Origin: a bacterium
GTDB lineage: Bacteria > Spirochaetota > UBA4802 > UBA5550
Direction: 5' to 3'
Assembly (NCBI GenBank): GCA_024224995.1
Contig: JAAENB010001135.1
Coordinates: 1-30,088, forward strand
DNA: 30,088 nt
Each line of letters begins with the position of its first letter. Positions within the stretch are counted from its first letter, which is position 1. This document shows positions 1 to 8,700 of the stretch, one piece after another. The position numbers were made by a program, and so were the translations under genes. The notes under the pieces are model-generated. The model worked only from the letters and a program-made list of their open reading frames with translations. It ran no database searches and had not been told where the DNA came from.

Positions 1-73
1 GCGCACCCCTCTTCAGAAGGTGAGGACTGTTTGAGCGAATGCGAGTTCCGCAGCCTTTTGAAGAGGGGTGCGC
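1..73. repeat. Palindromic intergenic repeat at the window edge
   Basis: The arms at 1-20 and 54-73 are reverse complements at 19 of 20 positions, around a 33-base centre that contains GAGCGAATGCGAG. The first base of the window is the first base of the arm. It could act as a terminator for a gene outside the window, but there is no T-run after the stem. A REP-type repeat that ended the assembly is the better reading. Confidence 0.6.
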
Positions 74-158
74 CCCGCGCGAGGGTGTCACTGTCACAAC
101 AGGCTGCATCCCCGATTTCTAACTACCCACTTTTTTTACCGGCCAGACGGTATTTTGC

Positions 159-186
159 TTGACAACTTTAAGTTTATGTCTATTCT
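159..186 (+). promoter_or_regulatory. Candidate sigma-70 promoter of the lipoprotein gene
   Basis: TTGACA at 159-164 and TATTCT at 181-186 are separated by 16 bases. The start of transcription would fall near 193, giving a 5' leader of about 110 bases that includes the palindrome at 251-272. The -10 match is only partial. Confidence 0.4.
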
Positions 187-250
187 TAGGCAAATAAATA
201 AAGAAGTTATGTCCCATCACATTCCCCTCAAGGTACATAACGGGAAGTCA

Positions 251-272
251 TACGAGTGATCGCTCACTCGTA
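251..272. promoter_or_regulatory. Perfect palindrome, candidate operator (site 1)
   Basis: TACGAGTGA, then TCGC, then TCACTCGTA: two 9-base arms around a 4-base centre, 30 bases before the lipoprotein ATG. The core GAGTGA-N4-TCACTC recurs at 3053-3072 and, degenerate, at 16960-16977. Length and symmetry fit a TetR-type operator. A short RNA hairpin in the leader is the alternative. Confidence 0.5.
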
Positions 273-302
273 AAAAAATAATCTTAAAGGAGGTACAAAA
301 GA

Positions 303-1223
303 ATGAAAAAAATTCTTTTTACGCTTTTTATAGCAGTTGGGATTCTTGCCCTTTCTGCGTGTGATGAAGGTACTTACGAAAAAACAACAGGACCCGATGA
401 ATTCAGCCTTCTCACGTATAATGTTGCCGGGCTGCCACAGGGGATCTCTCAGAGTAATCCGCAAACAAACATCCCCAAAATTAGTCCAAAACTCAATCTT
501 TTCGATATTGTTCTTGCCCAGGAAGATTTCTTCTACCATTTATTCTTAAAATCAAAAGACGGGCACCCTTACGAGTCCGAATTTGATTACTTTCACGGTC
601 TCCTGGGTGACGGCCTAAACCGTTTCTCCTACTGCGATTTCGACAATTTCACCAGGGTTACCTGGGCATTACGGAACGGTCTCTTCGACGACGGCAGTGA
701 CGAACTTACTCCAAAAGGATTCAGCTATGCGACCCATGAAGTAGCTCCCGGAGTTTTTGTGGACATCTATAATCTTCATCATGATGCCGGCGGCAGTGCC
801 GAAGACGATGAAGCCAGAAGTGTTCAGATTGATCAGCTATTGGATAAATTGTCAACGTATTCCGCTGGAAAAGCCGTTATTATGGCCGGTGACTGGAACA
901 TGCATATGAGCGATTCCGAGAACAACATGAGCCGTATGGTTACTATTGGCGGAATGACCGACGTGGGTATTGACCTGGCCGGTGTTGACCGTATCGACAA
1001 GGTTCTTTACAAAAACAGTGATGATGTAATCCTAACACCACTTGAATATGCTGCTGAAGTGGAGACCTTTGCCGACAGCAATGGCGATCCTCTTTCGGAT
1101 CACGATGCTATTTCGGTCCTTTTTAAGTGGGAGAGCCCGAACGCCCTTGTTTGCAGAGACGTATGTCATAAAGAAAAGCGCGGGTGCAATACAGAGACAG
1201 TTTGTGTAGAGGTGTGTGAATAA
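303..1223 (+). CDS. Endonuclease/exonuclease/phosphatase-fold lipoprotein
   Basis: This is a 306-residue secreted lipoprotein of the EEP metallo-hydrolase superfamily (relatives are DNase I-like nucleases, sphingomyelinases and inositol phosphatases). The signal peptide ends in lipobox LSAC with the lipidated Cys at 20. Fold motifs appear in the right order: LTYNVAGLP (Asn40), DIVLAQE (metal-binding Glu74), NLHHDAGG near residue 155, GDWN (Asp197/Asn199) and SDHDA (Asp266/His267). The active site therefore looks intact. After the domain comes a short tail with five cysteines in the last 25 residues, unusual for the superfamily and possibly disulphide-linked or metal-binding. The start is set by AAAGGAGG upstream. 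The gene stands alone, with a hairpin terminator after it. The substrate cannot be read from sequence: a phospholipid/sphingomyelin phosphodiesterase or a nuclease are both possible. Confidence 0.8.
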   Translation: MKKILFTLFIAVGILALSACDEGTYEKTTGPDEFSLLTYNVAGLPQGISQSNPQTNIPKISPKLNLFDIVLAQEDFFYHLFLKSKDGHPYESEFDYFHGLLGDGLNRFSYCDFDNFTRVTWALRNGLFDDGSDELTPKGFSYATHEVAPGVFVDIYNLHHDAGGSAEDDEARSVQIDQLLDKLSTYSAGKAVIMAGDWNMHMSDSENNMSRMVTIGGMTDVGIDLAGVDRIDKVLYKNSDDVILTPLEYAAEVETFADSNGDPLSDHDAISVLFKWESPNALVCRDVCHKEKRGCNTETVCVEVCE

Positions 1224-1326
1224 GTTTTTACTCACCTATTATTTTTATATAGTAATGGCTTGATAAATTTTTTATCAGCACAGGTCGATTCACGATTCAC
1301 AAGACCTACCCTCCAAACCAAAACGG

Positions 1327-1358
1327 GGGGCGGCGGATTTTCCGTCGCCCCTTTGTTA
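1327..1358. terminator. Rho-independent terminator between convergent genes
   Basis: An 11-bp GC-rich stem (1327-1337 with 1341-1351, one G-T pair, loop TTT) is followed on the plus strand by TTTGTTATTTATTTG. It lies between the stop of the lipoprotein gene (1223) and the stop of the chemoreceptor gene (1370), so it can serve both strands. The U-tract is better on the plus strand. Confidence 0.7.
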
Positions 1359-1369
1359 TTTATTTGAGT

Positions 1370-2938
1370 TTATTTTTCTAAGTCCTCTTCATCTTTTTCG
1401 AGTACCTTTTCCAGATCCCTGGTAATGGTATCTACTTTGTCGGCAGTTGTGGTTAACTCATCTGATTTGGCTGCGAATTCCTGAGTGGCGTCATTGATAG
1501 TGGTAATGCTTTTTAAGATTTCCTCTGTAGAGATCTTTTCTTCTTCCATTGAGACCTGGATAGTATTAGCCTGGTTGATAACCTCAACAGTATCATTTTT
1601 TATTTCATTATTCAGGTCCACATCATCCTTTGCCAGGGAGGTGATATTGTCGATTGATGAACTTAATTGAACAATTGATGCCAGCATATTATCCAGCACT
1701 ATACCAAACTCCTCCAGCCCTTCATAGGAATTAAATAAGCCCTGGATATTGTTCTTTATGAGGTTGGTAATTGTTTTTACATTTTCAGCTGTCTGTTCCG
1801 CCAGTTTTGAGATTTCCTCTGCAACTACAGCAAACCCCCTGCCCGATTCTCCGGCTCTTGCGGCCTCAATTGCCGCGTTGAGCGAAAGCAGGTTAATTCG
1901 ATCGGAAATATCATCAATAAGGGCAACAGCTCCTTCGATCTCTTTGATCTCATCGGTCATTTTTCCAACAGTACTTACAATTTCCTTCATATTGTCTTTT
2001 GTTGCTTCCGCTTCCGAGTTCAGGGTGTTTCGCACTGCTACAATATTCTCAATCTCCCTGTTCGAATCCTCTACAATTTTTGAAAGTCTGGCCAGCTTAT
2101 CGATCATCTTACTGAGCCCTTCATTTTGAGAAGACGTTAGATAAAAGGTATTCTCTGTCGTAGAGGATATTTGCTCCATTGCAGAGGTAACCTCTTCAAG
2201 TGAGGAAGCCTGTGTCTGGGAATTAAGAGAAAAGGTATAGGTTGCTTTGATCATCTCATCAACGGTAACCCCCAGGTTTACCGTCACTTTTGTTACGGTA
2301 TCTAATATGTTTTGCATTTCCTTGCTCTTTTTTTCCTGCTCTATTAGAAATAATTGATTCCGGTCCTGGGCGGTTTTATTAATAGAAAAAACCAGGTACG
2401 AGGCAACCCCGACCAGAAGAAACATGACCAGGTTGTCTACCATATAATCTGTTTTGGCAAAATCGGAAAGTTCAAGGTTGTTCACGACAAAGAAGAAAAA
2501 GAGAAGAAACAATATAATATTCAGCACCAGGTAAAAAAGTATTACCATTTTTTTCCGTAACGCAATAAGGGGCGTTAAGGCAATAAATCCGTGTATGAAT
2601 ACTATTGTATCTAATTGAGCTAGAGCATCATTTGACGTATCAAAAAGAATAATACTCCATACAGCCATTAACATCAATACGAGCATCATGTGTGACGCAG
2701 TTGAATAATGCCCTTTTTTTAATACTATTAATATTACCGGCGAAATGAGCATGGCTATAGCAATAGGCAATAATGTCTCTGAGGTTATTTGACCTGATAT
2801 AATCTCAACTACAGCAGACACCGGCATTAAGGTCATAGAGGCTAATACGAGTATTAATAACAGTTTTGATTTTTGTTGTAATATAAAGTCGCTTTCGCTA
2901 TACGCGCCAAGGAAAAAAATTTTTAATTTGCTGAACAT
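1370..2938 (-). CDS. Methyl-accepting chemotaxis protein with six-helix membrane domain
   Basis: A 522-residue chemoreceptor. The N-terminal 195 residues hold about six hydrophobic segments (roughly 25-46, 56-76, 82-101, 110-130, 133-155, 170-190) joined by short loops. There is no periplasmic ligand domain and no recognisable HAMP domain. The rest is a long coiled-coil signalling domain with the hairpin tip [17 protein letters not shown] then [12 protein letters not shown], the site that binds CheA and CheW. No C-terminal NWETF-type pentapeptide for CheR is present. Such receptors probably sense the membrane or cytoplasmic state. AAGG precedes the ATG at a normal distance. A promoter with a palindrome just downstream lies at 3053-3114. 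No che gene is nearby. Confidence 0.9.
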   Translation of the reverse strand: MFSKLKIFFLGAYSESDFILQQKSKLLLILVLASMTLMPVSAVVEIISGQITSETLLPIAIAMLISPVILIVLKKGHYSTASHMMLVLMLMAVWSIILFDTSNDALAQLDTIVFIHGFIALTPLIALRKKMVILFYLVLNIILFLLFFFFVVNNLELSDFAKTDYMVDNLVMFLLVGVASYLVFSINKTAQDRNQLFLIEQEKKSKEMQNILDTVTKVTVNLGVTVDEMIKATYTFSLNSQTQASSLEEVTSAMEQISSTTENTFYLTSSQNEGLSKMIDKLARLSKIVEDSNREIENIVAVRNTLNSEAEATKDNMKEIVSTVGKMTDEIKEIEGAVALIDDISDRINLLSLNAAIEAARAGESGRGFAVVAEEISKLAEQTAENVKTITNLIKNNIQGLFNSYEGLEEFGIVLDNMLASIVQLSSSIDNITSLAKDDVDLNNEIKNDTVEVINQANTIQVSMEEEKISTEEILKSITTINDATQEFAAKSDELTTTADKVDTITRDLEKVLEKDEEDLEK

Positions 2939-3052
2939 CAGGATTACCTTATCATTTATTTCCCACCCACCAGAATTATTTATTCGGATATTATAATATA
3001 CTCAAATCATTGGCAATTATAAAATATTATTACTCACTAACTCTTATAAGGA

Positions 3053-3072
3053 GTGAGTGAGTTGTCACTCAC
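3053..3072. promoter_or_regulatory. Candidate operator (site 2), overlapping inverted repeats
   Basis: GTGAGTGA-GTTG-TCACTCAC has perfect 8-base arms around a 4-base centre, and shares GAGTGA-N4-TCACTC with site 1. A second inverted repeat overlaps it: ACTCACT at 3032-3038 with AGTGAGT at 3052-3058. The two are mutually exclusive as hairpins. Site 2 lies about 13 bases after the -10 of a candidate chemoreceptor promoter on the minus strand, a repressor-like position. Confidence 0.45.
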
Positions 3073-3085
3073 AACCCACCCGGAT

Positions 3086-3114
3086 ATAAAAGAGACATAA
3101 TAAATACCTGTCAA
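3086..3114 (-). promoter_or_regulatory. Candidate promoter of the chemoreceptor gene
   Basis: On the minus strand TTGACA (3114-3109) is followed after 17 bases by TTTTAT (3091-3086; TTTATA with spacing 18). A second possibility nearer the gene is TTGCCA (3016-3011) with TATAAT (2995-2990), but its spacing is only 15. Confidence 0.4.
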
Positions 3115-3125
3115 GACATATTTCT

Positions 3126-4172
3126 TTAAAACCTGGCTACAAAATCAACCAGCACTGTTACTGCCTGCTCCAGGTCTCCCAGGTCAATCACTGAGTGTGG
3201 AGAATGAGCTCCCCGTACGGGGATGGAAAAAACCACTGACGGGACTCCGGGACCTGAAAGATGAATCTCCCGGGCGTCTGTTCCCCCTGTTTTTCGAACT
3301 GACAATTGCACCGGGATTTCGCACTGTTTTGCCGATTGTTTTAACTTATCTACAAGGACCCGTGACGGGATCATTGTCCTGTCGTAGGTCCTTACCTGGG
3401 GCCCTTTTCCCAGTACTCCCTGCTTGAGTGAACCGCTTATTTCAGGTGTATCATCTGCCGGCGGGCCTTCCAGGATTACGGCATAATCGGGCTTGAACGT
3501 ATTATAATAGGTCCGTGCCCCCCTGGTTCCCACTTCTTCCTGGACCGAGACTGCCAGCTGCAGCTCTACGGGCAGATCTATGTTTTTCTCGGCAAGTTCA
3601 ATTGCCAGGGCTGTCATCATGGCTACTCCTGCCCTGTTGTCGAATGCCTTGGCTATATACCGCTTATTCAGCAGCTCTACAAAAGAGGCCTCGGGGACGA
3701 TTACCGATCCCGGTTCCACTCCCTGGGCCAGGACCTCCTCCGGTGTTGACGCGCCAATATCAACATATATTTTTCTTTCTCCCCCTTTGTCGCTATCTTT
3801 TAGAAGATGGGGTGCCGCCGCGGTGGTTACTCCGTTTATCCATTTATCGCCTGCCTTTACTTTCATTAACTGGGACGAGGTCGTTGCCGGGTTCCATCCT
3901 CCCAGCTCCAGCACCTGTAGAAATCCTGACGAGGTTATCTTCTCCACAACAAAACCGACCTCATCTCCATGAGCAATAAGCGCCAGCTTCGGCAGGTTCT
4001 CCCCCTTCCCTTTCAGTATCCACACCTTATTCCCCAGGGCATCCTCTTCCGTACTCTGCGCTATATCTTTCAAATAAGAATCTACTACATCCTTCACCGC
4101 TCCCTCATCCCCTGATGGTGAATAGGCCTCTACGAGGTTTTTTACGATTTCTTTTAATTTTGTTTGTTCCAT
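3126..4172 (-). CDS. M42 family metallo-aminopeptidase
   Basis: This 348-residue cytoplasmic peptidase belongs to family M42 (FrvX/YsdC/TET aminopeptidases), which trims peptides and usually forms large self-compartmentalising dodecamers with two Zn or Co ions per site. Expected metal and catalytic motifs are all present: AHGDEVG near residue 68, AFDNRAGV near 183, VQEEVGTRGA (general base and metal Glu), ILEGPPADDTP, and the C-terminal GAHSPHS His. Length is typical. The start ATG at 4172 gives the family's normal N-terminus. It lies downstream of rtcB on the same strand but is separated from it by a 380-bp repeat-rich gap, so cotranscription is doubtful. A specific substrate cannot be assigned. 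Confidence 0.9.
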   Translation of the reverse strand: MEQTKLKEIVKNLVEAYSPSGDEGAVKDVVDSYLKDIAQSTEEDALGNKVWILKGKGENLPKLALIAHGDEVGFVVEKITSSGFLQVLELGGWNPATTSSQLMKVKAGDKWINGVTTAAAPHLLKDSDKGGERKIYVDIGASTPEEVLAQGVEPGSVIVPEASFVELLNKRYIAKAFDNRAGVAMMTALAIELAEKNIDLPVELQLAVSVQEEVGTRGARTYYNTFKPDYAVILEGPPADDTPEISGSLKQGVLGKGPQVRTYDRTMIPSRVLVDKLKQSAKQCEIPVQLSVRKTGGTDAREIHLSGPGVPSVVFSIPVRGAHSPHSVIDLGDLEQAVTVLVDFVARF

Positions 4173-4552
4173 GTGTCCTCTCTTAAGAAACTATAATCTT
4201 ACACAGGGCTTGTTTCCGAAGATATTGCCCGGGGTTTGGTTTTGGAGACGTTGCAGTGCAACGCCTTTACGGGCCTTTTCCCGGAGATATTGCCGAAGCA
4301 TCTTTGCAAAACGACACCCCCTCGCGGGAGTCGCACCCCTTCCCGGAATCTCCATAGCCCTGGCCTGAAACCAGCCAGTAAAGGCGTTGCACTGCAACGT
4401 CTCTCAGAACCAAGCCCTTCCCGGAGCATCTTCGCAAAATTGACCCCGGTATCACCGCAGTTTCTTCCGTATTTTTTCCCGGCCCAGCCGGTGTTGTTCT
4501 TGACCGATCACCGATCACCCGGCCCTCCGTGGCCACCAGATTACCTTCCCCC
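4173..4552. other. Repeat-filled gap between rtcB and the peptidase gene
   Basis: About 380 bases without a credible gene. Nearly all of it is the imperfect inverted repeat listed at 4209-4440, plus GC-rich flank. Frames seen here on either strand are by-products of the palindrome and high GC. A promoter for the peptidase gene would have to lie in the last few tens of bases before 4172, where I see no good match. Confidence 0.5.
4209..4440. repeat. Long inverted repeat, REP/MITE-like element
   Basis: A perfect 26-bp inverted repeat (4245-4270 with 4378-4403) forms the core of arms that stay alignable for about 60 bases (4209-4270 versus 4378-4440) with small gaps. Each arm holds its own smaller palindrome, CGTTGCA-N-TGCAACG. 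The centre also carries degenerate copies of GATATTGCC (4221, 4286) and GCATCTTYGCAAAA (about 4298 and 4425). No transposase is encoded, so any movement would be in trans. I recall GTTGCA/TGCAAC palindromes of this kind as common dispersed repeats in other bacteria. Confidence 0.65.
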
Positions 4553-5719
4553 CTACCCTTTAACAACCCCCAGCGGCGTCAGCTCCACAAGTATATCCAC
4601 CAAATCCTGCTGGTTCCGCATAACCACATCTATATCTTTATAGGCGCTCATGGCCTCTTCGAGATCCCGTTTATGCCTGATGGAATGAAGGATTCCTTTT
4701 GAATCCAGTTTTTCTACTTCCGCGTCGAAATCGAGTTCCCGCAGGGCCTGTTTCCGGCCAAGCCGCCGCCCGGCTCCGTGGCTGCACGATAAGAAACTTT
4801 CAGGGTTTCCTTTTCCCTGTACAATATAACTTTTACTTCCCTGGGAACCGGGGATAATCCCGGTTTGTTCGGTCCCGGCCCGGGTTGCTCCTTTCCGGTG
4901 AACAATAACGTCCGTATCAAAATGATTTTCCAAAGCGGCATAATTATGCGCGATATTTATCATCGCGTCGAAATCAATTTTCCCCTTATAGGTATCGGTA
5001 AAAATTGCCATAAGGACTTCCATCATTTGCTTCCTGTTGGCAAGGGCGTATTCAATACAGTAGCTCATTTCATTGAAATATTTTTCTCCCATTACGGAAC
5101 CGCGCTCCAGGAACGCCAGCTGGTGCGCTTTTGGAATTGGTTTCCGCGACGATTCATTTATGGCTACGGCTTTTTTATTATAAAACTCCGCCACCTGTTT
5201 TCCCAGATTCCTGCTCCCCGAATGGACCATAATCCACACATTCCCCTGGGAACCCTGCTGGATTTCAATAAAATGATTTCCCCCTCCCAGGGTCCCTAAG
5301 GATTTCCGGGCATTGTTCCATTCCCGGTCCAGTACCGGGTATTGCCCGTTTTCCCGCTGTTCCGGCATAAGCGAAACATCCCTGCCCTTTTTATGCTTCT
5401 TAAATCCCAGGGGAATCTGCTTGCGCACGCTTCCCAGCACCCCTTTTAACCGGACCCTGTCTACGGAATGAAGAGAGGTCTTTACCGCGCACATCCCGCA
5501 CCCGATGTCGACCCCTACTGCATTGGGAATAATAACATCCCTTGCCGCCAACACCCCGCCTATAGGCATGCCGTAACCGGTATGAGAATCGGGCATTATC
5601 GCTATATGCTTAAACGCATGAGGATGATTGGCCAAATTTTTCGCCTGCGCAAGCGCCTCGGGCTCTATATCATCCAGCCACAATTTAATAGGTATTTTCT
5701 CTGTTTTTATTGTTTTCAT
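4553..5719 (-). CDS. rtcB: RNA-splicing ligase RtcB
   Basis: RtcB is a GTP- and Mn-dependent ligase that joins RNA 2',3'-cyclic phosphate or 3'-phosphate ends to 5'-OH ends, in tRNA splicing in archaea and animals and in RNA repair in bacteria. At 388 residues this is a normal bacterial length. Motifs: GVDIGCGM (metal Asp and Cys), LGGGNHFIE, VHSGSR, HNYA, VHRKGATRA and SCSHGAGR, whose His314 is the residue that becomes guanylylated. The active site appears complete. GAGGTG lies about 10 bases before the ATG. It starts 66 bp after the thioester protein gene on the same strand and could be cotranscribed with it. No archease or RtcA gene is visible nearby. Confidence 0.95.
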   Translation of the reverse strand: MKTIKTEKIPIKLWLDDIEPEALAQAKNLANHPHAFKHIAIMPDSHTGYGMPIGGVLAARDVIIPNAVGVDIGCGMCAVKTSLHSVDRVRLKGVLGSVRKQIPLGFKKHKKGRDVSLMPEQRENGQYPVLDREWNNARKSLGTLGGGNHFIEIQQGSQGNVWIMVHSGSRNLGKQVAEFYNKKAVAINESSRKPIPKAHQLAFLERGSVMGEKYFNEMSYCIEYALANRKQMMEVLMAIFTDTYKGKIDFDAMINIAHNYAALENHFDTDVIVHRKGATRAGTEQTGIIPGSQGSKSYIVQGKGNPESFLSCSHGAGRRLGRKQALRELDFDAEVEKLDSKGILHSIRHKRDLEEAMSAYKDIDVVMRNQQDLVDILVELTPLGVVKG

Positions 5720-5785
5720 AATTTATTAACACCTCTACGGGCTTCCTCTCAAGAAACTCTTTTTGCTTGTGCGCGGGCCTCTCCC

Positions 5786-8700
5786 CTACACTACCTCAAT
5801 CCAGCCCAGGTCCAGTATATACGAACTGCCGGGGTTATACATATTTTCAACCAGGAGCTTGAGGTTTCCCCGCCCCCGGTGTTTTGCCCGTAATATAATC
5901 TCTTCTCCCATTCCGGAGTTGCAGACCAGGCTTTGATCCCCATAAAAAAAAGAACTCGATTCTACCGGAGCCAGCACTGCCGGCAGCAGGAACCGGTATA
6001 TTTCATAACCCCGGAAATTGGAAAAATACCGTATTTTAATGATATCACCCTTAACTCTCTTTCGTGATGATATTTCCACTGTAGGGGCTGTCTTTCCCGC
6101 AGGAACCGGCCTCTTGCGGACGCTTCTTTTTACAAATGTATAGGGCGACACTATTTCCACCGGAGTTTCTACCGGTTGAACCCCGGTAAACGCCAACTCC
6201 CTGTTTGCTCCCGGAGCCCTGTCTATAAAACAATACTGTTTAATCTCTTTTTTCAAATAATTAAGAAAATTCATTATCGATACTATTTCCACTGTAGAGG
6301 GCGAACTGTTTACCAGGTGAGCAATCACGATACTTTGTAAAATATACTCCATTGCATTGTCAAGTGTCCGGCTCTGAACCCTGCTCTTTTTGATGATCTT
6401 TGGTGAAAGAATATGAAGCTTTTCCAGTATTCCCAATATGCCCGTTCGATATTGGGTTTCATGAAGTATTTCTTTTGAATTAAATACCCCTATGGAATTC
6501 TGCTTCTCTTCAAGCAGGGCTGCTCCTACTTCCGCGGAATAGGCAGGCAGTGAAAAGAACCCTTTTGGAATAAGCTCCAGGCGGCCGTCTGTTATTTTCA
6601 GGTTCTCATGGGTGTTCTTAAGCACCTGCCGCGTGTTAAAGACAGAGTGCTGCTCCTCAAGGGAGAACACTCCTCCATAGGGTGACGAGACAAGTTTTTG
6701 TACCGCATCATTCGAGAAGCGCAGCTGCTCCCGGACATCGTTGATAATTTTAAACAGCCGCGGTATTACCGGCATGAGCTCTTTTTTATGGGGCAGCACC
6801 GGGGAGAGGTTCTTCATAATGAGCGCTGTTGGCTCTATACCGTAGGAATCTCCAAAGATTGAATAAAGCCCCTCATTATTCCGGTACGTCAGAAGATGAT
6901 CAATGCCGCGTTGTATATGCCGAATATATATATTATCTTCTTTTACGGGAAGCTGCGTTAAAACCTTTAACGCAAAGCCTGCCAGTTTGGCTGCGGTCTG
7001 TTCTCCACAACCCCAGGGATAATTCAAAAGCTGTTCATCAAAAAAATACGAATACACATCCCGGGGAGAGCCGAAAAGTTCTATTGTTTCTCCTTCCGGC
7101 GGAGGGGAAAGCACGGTTCCCGGAGGAATATATTCCACGGATACATCCGAATATTCCCGTTCCCTGGTTATATCGCTAAGGCTTTTTTCAAGGAGCGGGT
7201 ACCCTTCTCCTTTCCAGCGCAGCCATTTTGTTTCCCCGGGCTCTACCCCGAGAGAAAACCTGCCGCGTCCTTCAAGCTCCTTCTCCAACAGTTTTTTTTC
7301 CGGACCTTCTATTGAAAAAATTCCCCCGTCCGGGAAAAAATATCCCACATCAATTTCAATATTTTCCCCTTTGTTGAGATACAGGGGAATTTGAGGCCAT
7401 ATTTCCGGCTCCCTCTTAAAGTATGATATATACCGGTATACCGGTTTAATCCCTGTTGCGGTAATACGATAAAAAGAAAAATAAAGATCCCATACGTTCT
7501 CTTCTCCATAATGGGTATACCTGACCCCCTCTTCGGCCTGGTATGTACAGCTCCCGGTTTTAACCGCTCCCTGCCGCTCCGCCAGAAGCAGCAGGTCTCC
7601 ATGAAGAAAATCGAGCTCCAGGGGAGAGAGCTTTCTTTTGCCTTTTGATTCATGGACTCCTTCAAGCTCCATCATACCTTTGCTGATGAGTCTCCTGAGT
7701 GCGGTGTCTACAGCCGCGCTGGTACTGACATGGTAGATTACCCGTTCATGTGACTCCAGGGGCAGGGATATTGCTGTTTCTTGCCCCGCAGTACGGTCCT
7801 TTTCTTCTCGAAGAGGAATTCCTTCATCACCACAGCCTAAGTCTATATTGATCCTGGTTCCTGCCTGGTGTTCTCCCGCGAAAACATGCATATAATAGTC
7901 ATGGGAATGTCCCTTTTTTTCTTCCGGCTCCGGAAATATAAAACTGCCTGTCCCATCCTCCATCTCCGCGTACCCGGACCGGATGGGTACTCCACACCGG
8001 GAACAGGAGAGCTGCACCAGTACTTTTTCTTCTTTTAAAGGACCCATCTTTCCTTCGAGCCTGAACCGGATTGTCTTTCTCCCGGAGTCTTCACTGTGTT
8101 CCCGCTCTATAGAAAAGATATTGATATAGAAGAGAGATTGCGAGGCTTCCGTGCAATAGACTGTTCTTCCAACTTCTCCCGATCCGGGAAGTTCCAGCCA
8201 CAGGGTTAAGGGGCCTCTTTCGAGACCGGGAAATATATCGCCCATAAAGAAACCATAATCATTCAGTCTGATAGTACTCAGCCATGAATCATTATCGAAA
8301 AAGCGTTTTCCCGTTCCCTGGAGACTAACTCGAACGCTTGTATTCGGATGTTCGGGAACATACACAATGATCTTTATTCCCTGTCCCGGCGCCGAAAGCG
8401 GGCTCAGGGTCTGGAACAGGATTGTGCCGGGCTGCCGGGCTTTTTTCGCAGCAGGTCTACAGGGCGGTAGTATTAACCGGAGCGCGATCCCGTTATACGA
8501 TATAACTCCTTTGCTGATACCTGCTCCCAGGACAATTAAGAGTTTTTTCATTACGGCGTCGGGAGAAGGAATGGTGCTCTTTTCTTTTGCAATTACCGCG
8601 TCTTCATAGCGTTTTTTTCCAACCAGGTCACGGCACTTTTTAAAATCGTCTTTGTTTAGCCCGGAAAGAACCCGGAACAGCTCTTCCGGTTCAAGCTGTT

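Larger units (their letters stand above)
74..302. other. Non-coding leader of the lipoprotein gene
   Basis: Together with the edge repeat this makes 302 bases without a convincing gene. It holds a candidate promoter (159-186), a palindrome (251-272) and a strong Shine-Dalgarno AAAGGAGG about 8 bases before the ATG at 303. A 63-codon frame from 68 has no database-like features and no ribosome binding site. Confidence 0.5.

Noticed and set aside
68..259. 63-codon open frame upstream of the lipoprotein gene
   Set aside because: No ribosome binding site, it overlaps the repeat edge and the promoter, and the composition is not protein-like.
3515..3979. 154-codon plus-strand frame inside the M42 peptidase gene
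   Set aside because: Antisense shadow: Pro- and Leu-rich with no motifs, whereas the minus-strand frame has all M42 active-site motifs.
4191..4643. Several overlapping open frames on both strands between the peptidase and rtcB genes
   Set aside because: They are mirror translations of the inverted repeat and GC-rich flank. They are low-complexity, Arg/Pro-rich, and extend into rtcB on the opposite strand.
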